From the NCBI GenBank assembly GCA_965202845.1, contig OZ241856.1, positions 2,108,001 through 2,172,000 on the forward strand: 64,000 nt of DNA. Direction: 5' to 3'. Shown here one piece after another: positions 28,559-36,743 of this stretch. The DNA is from CBDATA01 sp965202845 (GTDB lineage Bacteria; Acidobacteriota; Vicinamibacteria; Marinacidobacterales; Marinacidobacteraceae). The position numbers were made by a program, and so were the translations under genes. Each line of letters begins with the position of its first letter. Positions within the stretch are counted from its first letter, which is position 1. The notes below the pieces were generated by a model. The model was not told where the DNA came from. It was given only the letters and a program-made list of their open reading frames with translations, and made no database searches.

Positions 28559-29848
28559 ATGCGCGATGCGGACGACCGGCGGATCGACATCATCCAGGGC
28601 CGGGAGATTCTGGATTCCCGGGGCAACCCGACCGTGGAGGCCGAGGTGCGGCTGGTCGGCGGCGCGGTCGGCCGGGCGGCGGCGCCCGCCGGGGCGTCCA
28701 CCGGGCGGCACGAGGCGGCGGAGCGCCGGGATCGGGAAGCCAGCCGGTATCGGGGGCGCGGGGTTCGGGGCGCGGTGGACGCCATCCACGACCGGATCGC
28801 CGCCGAACTCGTCGGCGAGGACGCCGGCGACCAGGATGTCATCGACGCGCTGCTCGTCGAGATGGACGGAACGCCGGACCGGTCGAACCTGGGCGCCAAC
28901 GCGATCCTCGCGGTCTCGCTGGCGAACGCCCGCGCCGCCGCCGAGGCGGCCGGCCTGCCGCTCTATCGCTGGCTCGGCGGCGCGCTCGCCGACACCCTGC
29001 CGGTTCCGTTCCTGAACGTCCTGAACGGCGGCGCCCACGCCGACAACCGGCTCCGGGTCCAGGAGTTCATGATCGCGCCGCTCGGCTTTTCCAGCTTTTC
29101 CGAGGCGCTCGAAGCCGGGGTGGCTATCCACCACTGCCTGGGCGACGCGCTGCGCCGCCGGGGGCTCGGAACCGCGGTCGGGGACGAGGGAGGCTTCGCG
29201 GCGGCGGTGGACGACGCCGAAACCGCGCTGGACCTTTTGATGGAGGCCATCGCCGCCGCCGGGTTCCGCCCCGGGGAGCAAGTGGGGATCGCCCTCGATG
29301 TGGCGGCGAGCGAGTTCCGCCAGGACGACGGGGGCTACCGCTACGAAGAAGACGCGCCCCCGAAGACGGCGGCGGACATGATCGGGATGTACCGGAAATG
29401 GGCCGGGGCGTACCCCATCCTCTCGATCGAGGACGGCCTGGGCGAGGACGACTGGGAGGGATGGGCGGCGCTGCGGGAGGCGCTCGGCGACGCCTTGCAG
29501 CTGGTCGGCGACGACCTGTTCACGACCCGGCTCGACCGGCTGGAACGGGGGCTTCGGGAGCGGTCGGCGAACGCCGTTCTGGTGAAGCCGAACCAGGTGG
29601 GCACCCTCAGCGAGACCCTGGCGGTGGCGCGCCGGGCGCAGTCCGCCGGCTGGGCGACGATGCTCAGCCATCGTTCGGGGGACACCGACGATACGACCAT
29701 CGCGCACATTGCGGTCGCCGTCGGCGCCGGGCAGATCAAGGCGGGCGCCCCCTGCCGCGGCGAACGGGTCGCCAAGTACAACGAGCTCCTTCGCATCGAG
29801 GAGGACCTGGGGTCCCGCGCCCGGTTTGCGTCGATTCCCCGGGGCTGA
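28559..29848 (+). CDS. eno: Enolase
   Basis: 429-aa glycolytic enzyme converting 2-phosphoglycerate to phosphoenolpyruvate. Starts at ATG 28559 (MRDADDRRIDIIQGREILDSRG), which matches the usual N terminus; longer readings lack support. Key motifs: ILDSRGNPTVE, GGAHADNRLRVQEFM, IEDGLGEDDWEGW, KPNQVGTLSET, SHRSGDTDDTTIA and AKYNELLRIEE, so the magnesium-binding acidic residues and the catalytic Lys and His are present. It is divergent from the outer-membrane barrel gene with 68 bp between starts and is followed closely by a GNAT gene. Confidence 0.95.
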   Translation: MRDADDRRIDIIQGREILDSRGNPTVEAEVRLVGGAVGRAAAPAGASTGRHEAAERRDREASRYRGRGVRGAVDAIHDRIAAELVGEDAGDQDVIDALLVEMDGTPDRSNLGANAILAVSLANARAAAEAAGLPLYRWLGGALADTLPVPFLNVLNGGAHADNRLRVQEFMIAPLGFSSFSEALEAGVAIHHCLGDALRRRGLGTAVGDEGGFAAAVDDAETALDLLMEAIAAAGFRPGEQVGIALDVAASEFRQDDGGYRYEEDAPPKTAADMIGMYRKWAGAYPILSIEDGLGEDDWEGWAALREALGDALQLVGDDLFTTRLDRLERGLRERSANAVLVKPNQVGTLSETLAVARRAQSAGWATMLSHRSGDTDDTTIAHIAVAVGAGQIKAGAPCRGERVAKYNELLRIEEDLGSRARFASIPRG

Positions 29849-29855
29849 GCCGAAA

Positions 29856-30455
29856 TTGGAGTCCAGCGACCGGATCCGGCAGTACCCGCTGGAGCGGGGC
29901 GCGCTCGAAATCCAGTTCATCGAGGAGTTCTTCGGCGAATTCGAGCGGAAGAAGAACGCCTGGGAGATCCGCCAGCGGCTGGCGGGACGCGAGCACGGCA
30001 TCTTCATGGTGGAGGCGCCGCTCCCCGAAGACCCGGACCAGCTGGCGCCGATTTCGTACCGGGTGGTCCACGAAGTGCGCGCCCAGGAGGACGATCCGGC
30101 GCTCGTCGACCTGGTGGGCAGGCTGCGCGGCGCGGTGCGGTTCGCCGGACAGCGCATCCTGTACGCCTGGCTCGGCGGCACCCGCAGCGACTGGCGCGGC
30201 CAGGGGCACTTCCGGGCGCTCTCGGAGCACGTCGAGGACTGGGCGATCGAGCGGGGGTTCCGCGAGATCGTGGTCAAGACCAAGAACCGGTACTACGAAA
30301 TGCGCGCCACCCTCACCAACCTGCGCTTCGACGTCATCAAGTACGAAGCCCACCCCATCGAAAACGGCGAATCCAAGGTCTATCTGGCCAAGCGGCTCGG
30401 AGGCGCCATCCGCAACCGGGTGACCGTCGCGCTGACGCGCGGGAACGAGGCGTAG
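29856..30455 (+). CDS. GNAT-family N-acetyltransferase
   Basis: 199 aa from a TTG start 8 bp after the enolase stop (no better start in frame outside enolase). The GNAT acetyl-CoA loop is visible as DWRGQGHFRAL near residue 113. It is followed by a typical C-terminal pattern, VVKTKNRYYEMRATLTNLRFDVIKYE, where family members have N-x-R-A-x-x-x-Y-x-x-x-G-F. Substrate unknown. Probably co-transcribed with eno and the following TRAP transporter genes (6 bp to dctP). Confidence 0.8.
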   Translation: MESSDRIRQYPLERGALEIQFIEEFFGEFERKKNAWEIRQRLAGREHGIFMVEAPLPEDPDQLAPISYRVVHEVRAQEDDPALVDLVGRLRGAVRFAGQRILYAWLGGTRSDWRGQGHFRALSEHVEDWAIERGFREIVVKTKNRYYEMRATLTNLRFDVIKYEAHPIENGESKVYLAKRLGGAIRNRVTVALTRGNEA

Positions 30456-30461
30456 CGGGCG

Positions 30462-31427
30462 ATGCGATGGGCTGTCTCCGTCGGTCTCGTCCTGCTGACC
30501 GCCTGCGCCGATGGAAATGGGGGACCCACCGTCATCCGGCTGGGGCACATCGGTTTTCCCGGCTCGCCCTTCGACCACGGAGCGCGACGCTTCAAGGAGC
30601 TGGTGGAGGCGCGCTTTCCGGGGCGGGTCGAAATCCGCATCTTCGGAACCGCCCAGCTCGGCGAGGACAAGGAGATGCTGGAGGGGCTGCGGCTCGGCAC
30701 GCTGGAAATGCACCTTCCCTCCTCGGTGCTCCATTCGGTGGCCCCCGAATTCGGGATATTCGACCTGCCATTCCTGATCCAGGACCGGGAGCACTTCGAG
30801 CGGGTCGCCGCCGGGCGGATCGGCCGGAGTCTCGCCGCCGGGCTGGAGGAGCGGCACGGGCTGACGCTGCTGGCGTTCTGGGAGAACGGGTTCCGGGTCA
30901 TCACCAACAACGTGCGCCCCATCGTCACCCCGGCGGATCTCGACGGCGTCCGCATCCGCACCCCCAAGGACCCGGAGCGGGTGCGGCTGTTCTCCACCCT
31001 GGGCGCGAGCCCCGCCTCGATGAGCTTCGGCGAGGTGTTCTCGGCGCTCCGCCAGGGGGTGGTGCACGGGCAGGAGAACCCGCTCGCCCAGCTCGCCGCC
31101 GCCCGGTTCCACGAGGTGCAGAGCTACCTTTCGGTCTCGAACCACGTCTACACCCCGGCGTACCCGGTCATGCGCGCCGGGTTCCTGCTGAGCCTCCCCG
31201 AGGATGTCCGGCGCGGCATCCGGGACGCCGCCGGGGAAACCGGCGCCTGGCTGCGGGAGTTCCTCGCCGGCGAGGACGCCCGGCTGATGCAGGAGATGGC
31301 CGAGCGCCTCGAAGTGAACCAGGTGGACCGAGCGGCCTTCGAGCGCGCCGCCGAACCGGTGTTCGACCACTACCGGGAGCGGTTCGGCCCCAACTGGATC
31401 GAGGAAGTCCGGAGGCTCGCCGAGTGA
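30462..31427 (+). CDS. dctP: TRAP transporter solute-binding subunit (DctP family)
   Basis: 321-aa extracytoplasmic binding protein. The start MRWAVSVGLVLLTACADG gives a lipoprotein signal with lipobox LLTAC. The DctP fold is evident from LGEDKEMLEGLRLGTLEM, GFRVITNNVRPIVTPADLDGVRIRT (with the conserved Arg that binds the ligand carboxylate) and ALRQGVVHGQENPL. It captures organic acids for the DctQ-DctM permease encoded next; the exact substrate cannot be read from sequence. It overlaps dctQ by 4 bp (GTGA). Confidence 0.9.
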   Translation: MRWAVSVGLVLLTACADGNGGPTVIRLGHIGFPGSPFDHGARRFKELVEARFPGRVEIRIFGTAQLGEDKEMLEGLRLGTLEMHLPSSVLHSVAPEFGIFDLPFLIQDREHFERVAAGRIGRSLAAGLEERHGLTLLAFWENGFRVITNNVRPIVTPADLDGVRIRTPKDPERVRLFSTLGASPASMSFGEVFSALRQGVVHGQENPLAQLAAARFHEVQSYLSVSNHVYTPAYPVMRAGFLLSLPEDVRRGIRDAAGETGAWLREFLAGEDARLMQEMAERLEVNQVDRAAFERAAEPVFDHYRERFGPNWIEEVRRLAE

Positions 31428-31879
31428 GCGGTCGGCGGGATCTGCTCGCCGGCGCCTGCTCCCTGATCCTGACCGCGATCGTGGTCGTCTGCCTGGCGGA
31501 GGTGGCGCTTCGCCACGGCTTCGGCGCCGGAGTGGCGTTTTACGACGAACTGGCCGGCTTCCTGCTGGTCTGGCTCACCTTCCTGGGGGCGGTGCTGGCG
31601 CGCCGGGATCGCGCCCACATCGGCATCCGGGACCTGCTCGACCGGGCGGGTCCCCGGGCGCGGCGGATCGGGCGGATCGCCGAACACTCCGCCATGCTGG
31701 CGCTTCACCTGGTTCTCGCCTGGTACGGCGCCCAGCTCGCCGCCCGCTTCATGACCGAGCGGGCGATCACCATGCCGGCGCCGATGGGCGTCTTCTATCT
31801 GGTGCTCCCGCTCTTTGCGGGCCTTACCGCAGCGCTGGAAATCCGCCAGCTGATGGGGATGCGACATTGGAAATCCTGA
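31424..31879 (+). CDS. dctQ: TRAP transporter small permease (DctQ family)
   Basis: 151-aa membrane protein from a GTG that overlaps the dctP stop. Four hydrophobic helices (about residues 7-27, 43-62, 85-107, 122-142) and the conserved segment FYDELAGFLLVWLTFLGA, with LARRDRAHIGI after it, are typical of DctQ. It bridges the binding protein and the large permease. It overlaps dctM by 13 bp. Confidence 0.9.
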   Translation: MSGRRDLLAGACSLILTAIVVVCLAEVALRHGFGAGVAFYDELAGFLLVWLTFLGAVLARRDRAHIGIRDLLDRAGPRARRIGRIAEHSAMLALHLVLAWYGAQLAARFMTERAITMPAPMGVFYLVLPLFAGLTAALEIRQLMGMRHWKS

Positions 31880-33153
31880 TCGCGCTGGCGGCGGCGGCCG
31901 GGCTGCTGCTGACCGGGATGCCCATCGGCTACGTCCTCATCGGCGCGTCGCTGCTGGCGATCGGCTTCACCACCGACACCCCGCTCATCGTGGTGCCGCT
32001 CCGGCTCTTCAACGGGACCGACTCGTTTCCGCTGGTCGCCGTGCCCCTCTTCATCCTCGCCGGCGCCCTGATGAACCGGTCGGGAATCTCCCATCGGCTC
32101 ACCGACTTCGCCAGCTCGGTGGTCGGCTGGCTGCGCGGCGGGCTGGCGATGACCACCACCACGTCCAGCATGCTGTTCTCGGAGATGTCCGGCTCAGCGG
32201 TGGCCGACGCCGCCGCGCTGGGGAGCGTGCTGATCCCGGCGATGAAGGAGCGGGGCTATCCGGCGCCCTTCGCCGCCGCGGTGCTGTCCTCCTCGGCGAC
32301 CATCGCCATCCTGATCCCGCCCTCGATTCCGATGATCCTCTACGGGGCGGTCACCGGCGCGTCCATTGCCCGGCTCTTCCTCGCCGGCTTCGTCCCCGGG
32401 GCGCTCGCCGGGGCGCTCATCATGCTGGTGAGCCGGGCGCTCGCCGTCCGGGGCGGCTTCGGCGAGTCGGTTCCCTTCCGCCGGGATCGCGCCCTCCAAT
32501 CGCTGCGCGCGGCCGCCTGGCCGCTGCTGATTCCTCTGGTGATTCTCGGCGGCATCTTCCTCGGCTGGTTCACCGCCACCGAGGCGGCGGCGATCGCGAC
32601 GCTGCTCGCGCTGCTGATGGGAACGCTGCTCTACCGGGCGCTGAGCCGAGCCGACCTGGGCGCCGCGCTCACCGAATCCTCGCGGCAAACCGCGGTGGTC
32701 ATGGTGCTGGTCGCCGGTTCGGCGGCGCTCGGCTGGTATCTCGCCAACCAGCAGGCGCCGGACCGGCTGACCGGCTGGGTGCTCTCCCGGGTGGACGCCG
32801 ACTGGCAGGTGGCGCTTCTGCTGGACGCCATCCTGCTGCTGGCGGGCACCATCCTGCACAGCGCGGCGGCGATCGTGCTGCTGGTTCCGATCCTGCTGCC
32901 GCTCGCCGAATCCGCCGGGATCGGCCCCATCCACTTCGGGATGATGGTCACGGTGAGCCTCGCGGTGGGGCAGCAAACCCCGCCGGTGGCTTCGGTGCTG
33001 ATCACCACCTGCTCCATCGCCAAAACTTCCATTTCGCAGGTGATGCGGGTGAACGTGTGGTTCATCCTCGCGCTTTTGGTGGTGCTGGCGCTCGTCACCT
33101 TCCTCCCGCAGGTCAGCCTGTTTCTGCCCGATTTGCTGCTGGACGCCGGGTGA
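31867..33153 (+). CDS. dctM: TRAP transporter large permease (DctM family)
   Basis: 428-aa permease of the ion-gradient-driven TRAP system, TTG start inside the end of dctQ. About 12 hydrophobic segments. Family motifs: FPLVAVPLFILAGALMNRSG, EMSGSAVADAAALGSVLIPAM and IPPSIPMILYGAVTGASIARLFLAG, and near the end VSLAVGQQTPPVASVL. With dctP and dctQ it completes the three-gene transporter. A tRNA pair follows 35 bp downstream. Confidence 0.93.
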   Translation: MEILIALAAAAGLLLTGMPIGYVLIGASLLAIGFTTDTPLIVVPLRLFNGTDSFPLVAVPLFILAGALMNRSGISHRLTDFASSVVGWLRGGLAMTTTTSSMLFSEMSGSAVADAAALGSVLIPAMKERGYPAPFAAAVLSSSATIAILIPPSIPMILYGAVTGASIARLFLAGFVPGALAGALIMLVSRALAVRGGFGESVPFRRDRALQSLRAAAWPLLIPLVILGGIFLGWFTATEAAAIATLLALLMGTLLYRALSRADLGAALTESSRQTAVVMVLVAGSAALGWYLANQQAPDRLTGWVLSRVDADWQVALLLDAILLLAGTILHSAAAIVLLVPILLPLAESAGIGPIHFGMMVTVSLAVGQQTPPVASVLITTCSIAKTSISQVMRVNVWFILALLVVLALVTFLPQVSLFLPDLLLDAG

Positions 33154-33188
33154 CGGTCGGAAATCGCTACAATGGGCGCCGCCGGACT

Positions 33189-33261
33189 GGGGCTGTGGCG
33201 CAGTTGGGAGCGCGCGTGAATGGCATTCACGAGGTCACGGGTTCGATCCCCGTCAGCTCCA
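33189..33261 (+). tRNA. tRNA-Ala (GGC)
   Basis: Cloverleaf: acceptor GGGGCTG pairs with CAGCTCC (one G-U). The anticodon stem GTGAA-TGGCA-TTCAC places GGC in the loop, and the T-arm is GGGTTCGATCCCC. 73 nt; CCA is not encoded in full. Confidence 0.9.
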
Positions 33262-33272
33262 CCGGCCGCTCT

Positions 33273-33367
33273 GGAAGCGCATGGGGTCTGGCGGCCTCCG
33301 CGGACTTCAAATCCGTTGATTCCGGGCTGACCCCCGGGATGGTGGGTTCGATTCCCACACGCTTCCG
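33273..33367 (+). tRNA. selC: tRNA-Sec (UCA), selenocysteine
   Basis: 95-nt tRNA with an extended acceptor stem (GGAAGCG with CGCTTCC), anticodon TCA in GCGGACTTCAAATCCG, a long variable arm (CCGGGCTGACCCCCGG) and T-arm GTGGGTTCGATTCCCAC, discriminator G. These are the features of bacterial selC. The organism should therefore insert selenocysteine at UGA, with selA, selB and selD elsewhere. It sits 11 nt after tRNA-Ala and 2 nt before the convergent end of moaD. No selenoprotein was recognised in this window. Confidence 0.92.
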
Positions 33368-33369
33368 CC

Positions 33370-33612
33370 TCAGCCGCCGCTGACCGGGGGCAGGAAGGCC
33401 AGCTCGTCGCCTTCCCGGAGGCGGGTGTCCCGGGGCGCGAAGCGGCGGTTCACCGCCACGCTCACCGAGGCGTCCAGCGCCCGGAGCGCCGGTTTTTCCT
33501 CCATCAGCCCGGTCCAGACATCGAGCGCGGTCATCCCCTCCCGCCAGGGAACCTGAAGCCGCTGGACGCCGGCCGCCTGACGGGCGGAAGCGAAAAAAAG
33601 AACCGAAATCAC
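33370..33612 (-). CDS. moaD: Molybdopterin synthase small subunit, MoaD
   Basis: 80-aa ubiquitin-like sulfur carrier ending in the required Gly-Gly (PPVSGG). The N terminus MISVLFFASARQAAG and the FAPRDTRLREGDELAFLPP segment are typical. The C-terminal glycine is thiocarboxylated and donates sulfur to precursor Z in the molybdopterin synthase complex with MoaE. It overlaps moaE by 4 bp. Its stop is only 2 nt from the end of tRNA-Sec on the opposite strand. Confidence 0.9.
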   Translation of the reverse strand: MISVLFFASARQAAGVQRLQVPWREGMTALDVWTGLMEEKPALRALDASVSVAVNRRFAPRDTRLREGDELAFLPPVSGG

Positions 33613-34040
33613 TCGGTGATCGGTTCCTTCGGCCCCTCGACCCAGGAATCTCCGCCCTCGAAGAACTCATGCTTCCAGATGGGAACGATGCGCTTGATCT
33701 CGTTCATGGCGTGCCGGGCCGCCTCGAAGGCACGCCCCCGGTGGCGGGAGGCGGCGGCCACCACCACGCTGGTCTCCCCGATCTCCACCCGTCCGACCCG
33801 GTGGCGCACCCGGAGCCGCTCCACCCCGAAGCGCTCGCGCACGTCGGCGGCCACCCGCTCCAGCGCCGGAATCGCCATCGCCTCGTAAGCCTCGTACTCC
33901 AGATAGAGCACCGCCTTGCCCTGGTTCGTCTCCCGCACCACGCCGGAGAACACCACGAGCGCCCCGTCCTCCCGGGTGGCGAGACCGGAGGCGATCGCTT
34001 CCGCGTCCAGCGGTCGGTCGGTGAGGCGGAAGGGGTCCAT
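33609..34040 (-). CDS. moaE: Molybdopterin synthase catalytic subunit, MoaE
   Basis: 143-aa MoaE. Family segments: GALVVFSGVVRETNQGK (about residues 26-42), LEYEAYEAMA, VVVAAASRHRGRAFEAARHAMNEIKRIVPIWKHEFFEGG with the catalytic Lys region, and SWVEGP at the end. It adds two sulfurs to precursor Z to make molybdopterin. It lies between thiD and moaD on the same strand with a one-base gap to thiD, so they are probably one operon. Confidence 0.93.
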   Translation of the reverse strand: MDPFRLTDRPLDAEAIASGLATREDGALVVFSGVVRETNQGKAVLYLEYEAYEAMAIPALERVAADVRERFGVERLRVRHRVGRVEIGETSVVVAAASRHRGRAFEAARHAMNEIKRIVPIWKHEFFEGGDSWVEGPKEPITE

Positions 34041-34041
34041 G

Positions 34042-34827
34042 TCAGCCGGGGAGATGAGCGAGCGGGCCGTGCCCCCGCCCCAGGGGGACCGCCCGGCGCA
34101 TCGCTTCTCGAAGGTAGTCCCGGGCGCGGGCGACCGCTTCCCCGATCCGGAGGCCGGCCGCCAGGTTGGCGGCGACGGCGGCCGAAAGGGTACACCCGGT
34201 GCCGTGGGTGGAGCGGGTCGCGATCCGGGGGGAGCGGAAGGCGGTTTCCGAATCCTGGTCGAACAGCAGGTCCACGATGTCCTCGCCGGGGAGGTGCCCG
34301 CCCTTGACCAGCGCCGCTCCGGCGCCCGCCTCCAGGAGTTTCCGCCCGGCGCGGCGCATGGCGTCCTCGTCCCGCACCGGGAACCCGACCAGGTCCTCCG
34401 CCTCCGGAAGGTTCGGGGTCAGAAGGGCGGCGCGCGGCAGCAGTCGGGTTCGAAGCGCCTCCACCGCGTCCAGGCGCAGCAGCCGGTCGCCGCTCTTGGC
34501 CACCATCACCGGGTCCACCACCAGCAGCGGGATCCCGGAGACCGCCTCCGCGACCGCCTCGATGATGGCGGCGGAGGCGAGCATGCCGGTCTTGGCCGCC
34601 GCCACCGGGAAGTCCTCGGCCACCGCGCGAATCTGGGCCCGGACCAGATCGGGATCGATCTCCTGGACTCCGGTCACCTGGACGGTGTTCTGGGCGGTGA
34701 CCGCGGTGACCGCCGAGACGCCGTGAACCCGGTGGGCGGCGAAGGTCTTGAGGTCCGCCTGGATGCCGGCGCCCCCGCCGGAATCCGATCCGGCGATGGT
34801 GAGCGCGACCGGAGGAGTCGCGTTCAA
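34042..34827 (-). CDS. thiD: Hydroxymethylpyrimidine/phosphomethylpyrimidine kinase
   Basis: 261-aa ribokinase-fold kinase phosphorylating HMP and HMP-P in thiamine synthesis. TTG start at 34827 overlaps the upstream stop (TTGA); an earlier start would lie in the upstream gene. Motifs: ALTIAGSDSGGGAGIQADLKTF at residues 8-29, AAKTGMLAS, VDPVMVAKSG near 113, and the anion-hole/catalytic STHGTGCTLSAA near 211. No TPP riboswitch is visible near it. No other thiamine genes are in the window. Confidence 0.92.
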   Translation of the reverse strand: MNATPPVALTIAGSDSGGGAGIQADLKTFAAHRVHGVSAVTAVTAQNTVQVTGVQEIDPDLVRAQIRAVAEDFPVAAAKTGMLASAAIIEAVAEAVSGIPLLVVDPVMVAKSGDRLLRLDAVEALRTRLLPRAALLTPNLPEAEDLVGFPVRDEDAMRRAGRKLLEAGAGAALVKGGHLPGEDIVDLLFDQDSETAFRSPRIATRSTHGTGCTLSAAVAANLAAGLRIGEAVARARDYLREAMRRAVPLGRGHGPLAHLPG

Positions 34828-36116
34828 GAGGAGGCGGTCCGGAACCGCAGCACCCGGACGGCGTCCTCGTCCCATGCGGCGGCGTCCGGTTGCGCTTCCA
34901 GCGCCTGGCCGTGCTCGTCCCGAATCTCCTTGTAGAGCAGGAGGAAGACGTCGCGGTCCGGTTCGAGTTCGGAGTTCGGGACGACCAGCATCGTGCGGTT
35001 CGCCGCGTCATAGGTCACTTCGAGGTCGGGAAAGGGGTTCGCGTCCCAGTCGTTTTCGTAGAGCAGGTCCACCGAGGCGTTGAAGGAAGCCGGGTCCATC
35101 CGGTTGGAGAACTGCACCCGGAACTGGCTGTCCAGCGGGATCGCCCGCTCGCCGTCGAGCGGCAGCGAAAACACCACCCGGAGAGGCGCGGCGGTCGCTT
35201 CCCGGGCCTCGTCCTCGGCGATCCGCAGATCCAGCGGCTCCAGGTCGGGGTTTTCCGGATGTTCGGCGAGCTCCAGCCGTTCGGCGCGCAGGAACACCAT
35301 CCCGTCGGACATCCACGGCCGGCCGAAGACCCGGATCCACTCGCCGGTGTCCCGGCGGCGCTTCGGATCGAGGCGGAACCCCTTGCCGGCCGGGCGCATC
35401 CCGGTGACCCAGATCGCATCGTCGGCGGTCTTGATCACGAAATCGCGGGGGGTGCGCTTGTCCTGGATGGAGAGGTCGCCGAACAGGTTGTTGCCGCGAA
35501 ACTTCCCCACCACCTCGACCCGGCGGCCCAGGAAGGGATCGGGCGCCGCCAGCAGGTCGTGGAGCGAAACGGCGGGAACGCTCCCCGGCGCGATCTGGAT
35601 CGCATCGCCGATTTCCATCTCGGCGCGGGCCTCCTTGCCGCGCTCCTCCGCCAGGTCGTTGGAGGCGCCCACCGGAACGACCGAGACGACCGCCAGAAAT
35701 CCCTCGGACCGCCTGTCGATGGATTGGATCCAGGCCGGGTCGAAGGGGTAGTTGCGGAGGATCGGATGCGCCCGTGCGGTGTACTCGTCGAGCATCCGGG
35801 TGGAGAAGAACCAGCCCTCCACTTCCAGCTCCGAAGCGCCGAGGAACTGGAGCTGCTGGGCCGCCATGTACGGCTCGGCCATCAGGATTTCGCTGGCGAA
35901 GCTGTCGGGATCCTCCAGCACGTGCACCCGCATGTCGAAGCTCATCCCGAACCCCAGCTTGCCCCGCACCAGCACCGCCTTCTCGTGGTACCGACCGGGG
36001 GTGCGCGCCAGATCTTCCACCGAGACCGCTTCCGGCTGCTCGGGAAAGTACCCGTATTGGGCAGCCGCCGGGAAGGCGACGCCAAAAAGAAGAGCGATGA
36101 AGGCGAAGGTTCGCAT
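34824..36116 (-). CDS. Secreted protein with C-terminal Ig-like domain, unknown function
   Basis: 430 aa with a signal peptide (MRTFAFIALLFGVAFPAAAQ). Two similar N-terminal modules, each with a bridge to small beta-barrel folds (RYHEKAVLVRGKLGFG near residue 42, and DPFLGRRVEVVGKFRGNNLFGDLSIQD near 195), may be OB-like. The C-terminal part (about 310-425) resembles the SbsA/Big_5 bacterial Ig-like domain: VVFSLPLDGERAIPLDSQFRVQFSNRMD. No enzyme motif was found. It is translationally coupled to thiD by a TTGA overlap, but the functional link is unclear. Confidence 0.6.
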   Translation of the reverse strand: MRTFAFIALLFGVAFPAAAQYGYFPEQPEAVSVEDLARTPGRYHEKAVLVRGKLGFGMSFDMRVHVLEDPDSFASEILMAEPYMAAQQLQFLGASELEVEGWFFSTRMLDEYTARAHPILRNYPFDPAWIQSIDRRSEGFLAVVSVVPVGASNDLAEERGKEARAEMEIGDAIQIAPGSVPAVSLHDLLAAPDPFLGRRVEVVGKFRGNNLFGDLSIQDKRTPRDFVIKTADDAIWVTGMRPAGKGFRLDPKRRRDTGEWIRVFGRPWMSDGMVFLRAERLELAEHPENPDLEPLDLRIAEDEAREATAAPLRVVFSLPLDGERAIPLDSQFRVQFSNRMDPASFNASVDLLYENDWDANPFPDLEVTYDAANRTMLVVPNSELEPDRDVFLLLYKEIRDEHGQALEAQPDAAAWDEDAVRVLRFRTASS

Positions 36117-36181
36117 CGTTTCGGAAATTCCGCGTCCCCGGATGCTAGCAGGGAAGCGCCGCGTGCGAAGATGCGCGCGTC

Positions 36182-36640
36182 ATGAGGTCCGGCTCGGCGC
36201 TCCGGCGCCACATTCGACTGACCAACGCCGAGCGCGACGAATTCGAGCGGGCGGTCGAAGCGCTCCCCGAACGCATCCCGACGCCCCCGCCGCCGCGAAC
36301 GCCGCCGCCCTCCGCCGCGACGGTGCTGAAGGAGCTCCGCACCGGGAAACGACGGATTTCCGATGACTGCGAGTGCTCGATCCGTCAGATGACCCAGTCC
36401 GCCGCCCGCCTCCGCCTGGAGACGTTCCTGCGGTCCAGCCGCGACCGGAGACGCCGGGCGGTGCGCGTGGTGCACGGCTTCGGGCATCGGTCTCCCGGCG
36501 GCCGCTCGGCGCTCCGGGAACGGGTCCCCGACTGGCTCGGGGACTGGAAACCCGAACTGGTGGAGGCTTGGGAAGTCACCCCCCGAAAGGACGGCGGGAA
36601 GGGCGCGCTGTTCGTGGTTCTGACCCCGCGAACAGACTGA
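36182..36640 (+). CDS. Smr-domain protein
   Basis: 152 aa. The C-terminal Smr (MutS2-related) domain covers about residues 70-150: RLRLETFLRSSRDRRRRAVRVVHGFGHRSPGGRSALR, matching the family pattern of a HG-x-G followed by a Leu-Arg helix. Smr domains act as endonucleases or nucleic-acid-binding units. The usual first-motif LDLHG is not obvious: the equivalent reads SIRQMTQS, so activity is uncertain. The N-terminal segment is basic and proline-rich. Single gene, with about 100 bp before the next start. Confidence 0.75.
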   Translation: MRSGSALRRHIRLTNAERDEFERAVEALPERIPTPPPPRTPPPSAATVLKELRTGKRRISDDCECSIRQMTQSAARLRLETFLRSSRDRRRRAVRVVHGFGHRSPGGRSALRERVPDWLGDWKPELVEAWEVTPRKDGGKGALFVVLTPRTD

Positions 36641-36743
36641 ACCCGCCGGGGAAAACCGCCGCCGATTCCCGCGGCGGATTCCGGATCCGCCGACCCCCCG
36701 ACCGGATGCTGTGGGAGGCTTGAGGAAACCCTACCATTCGCCC

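Noticed and set aside
33189..33367. tRNA pair as integration (att) site
   Set aside because: No integrase gene or duplicated tRNA 3' end is visible nearby.
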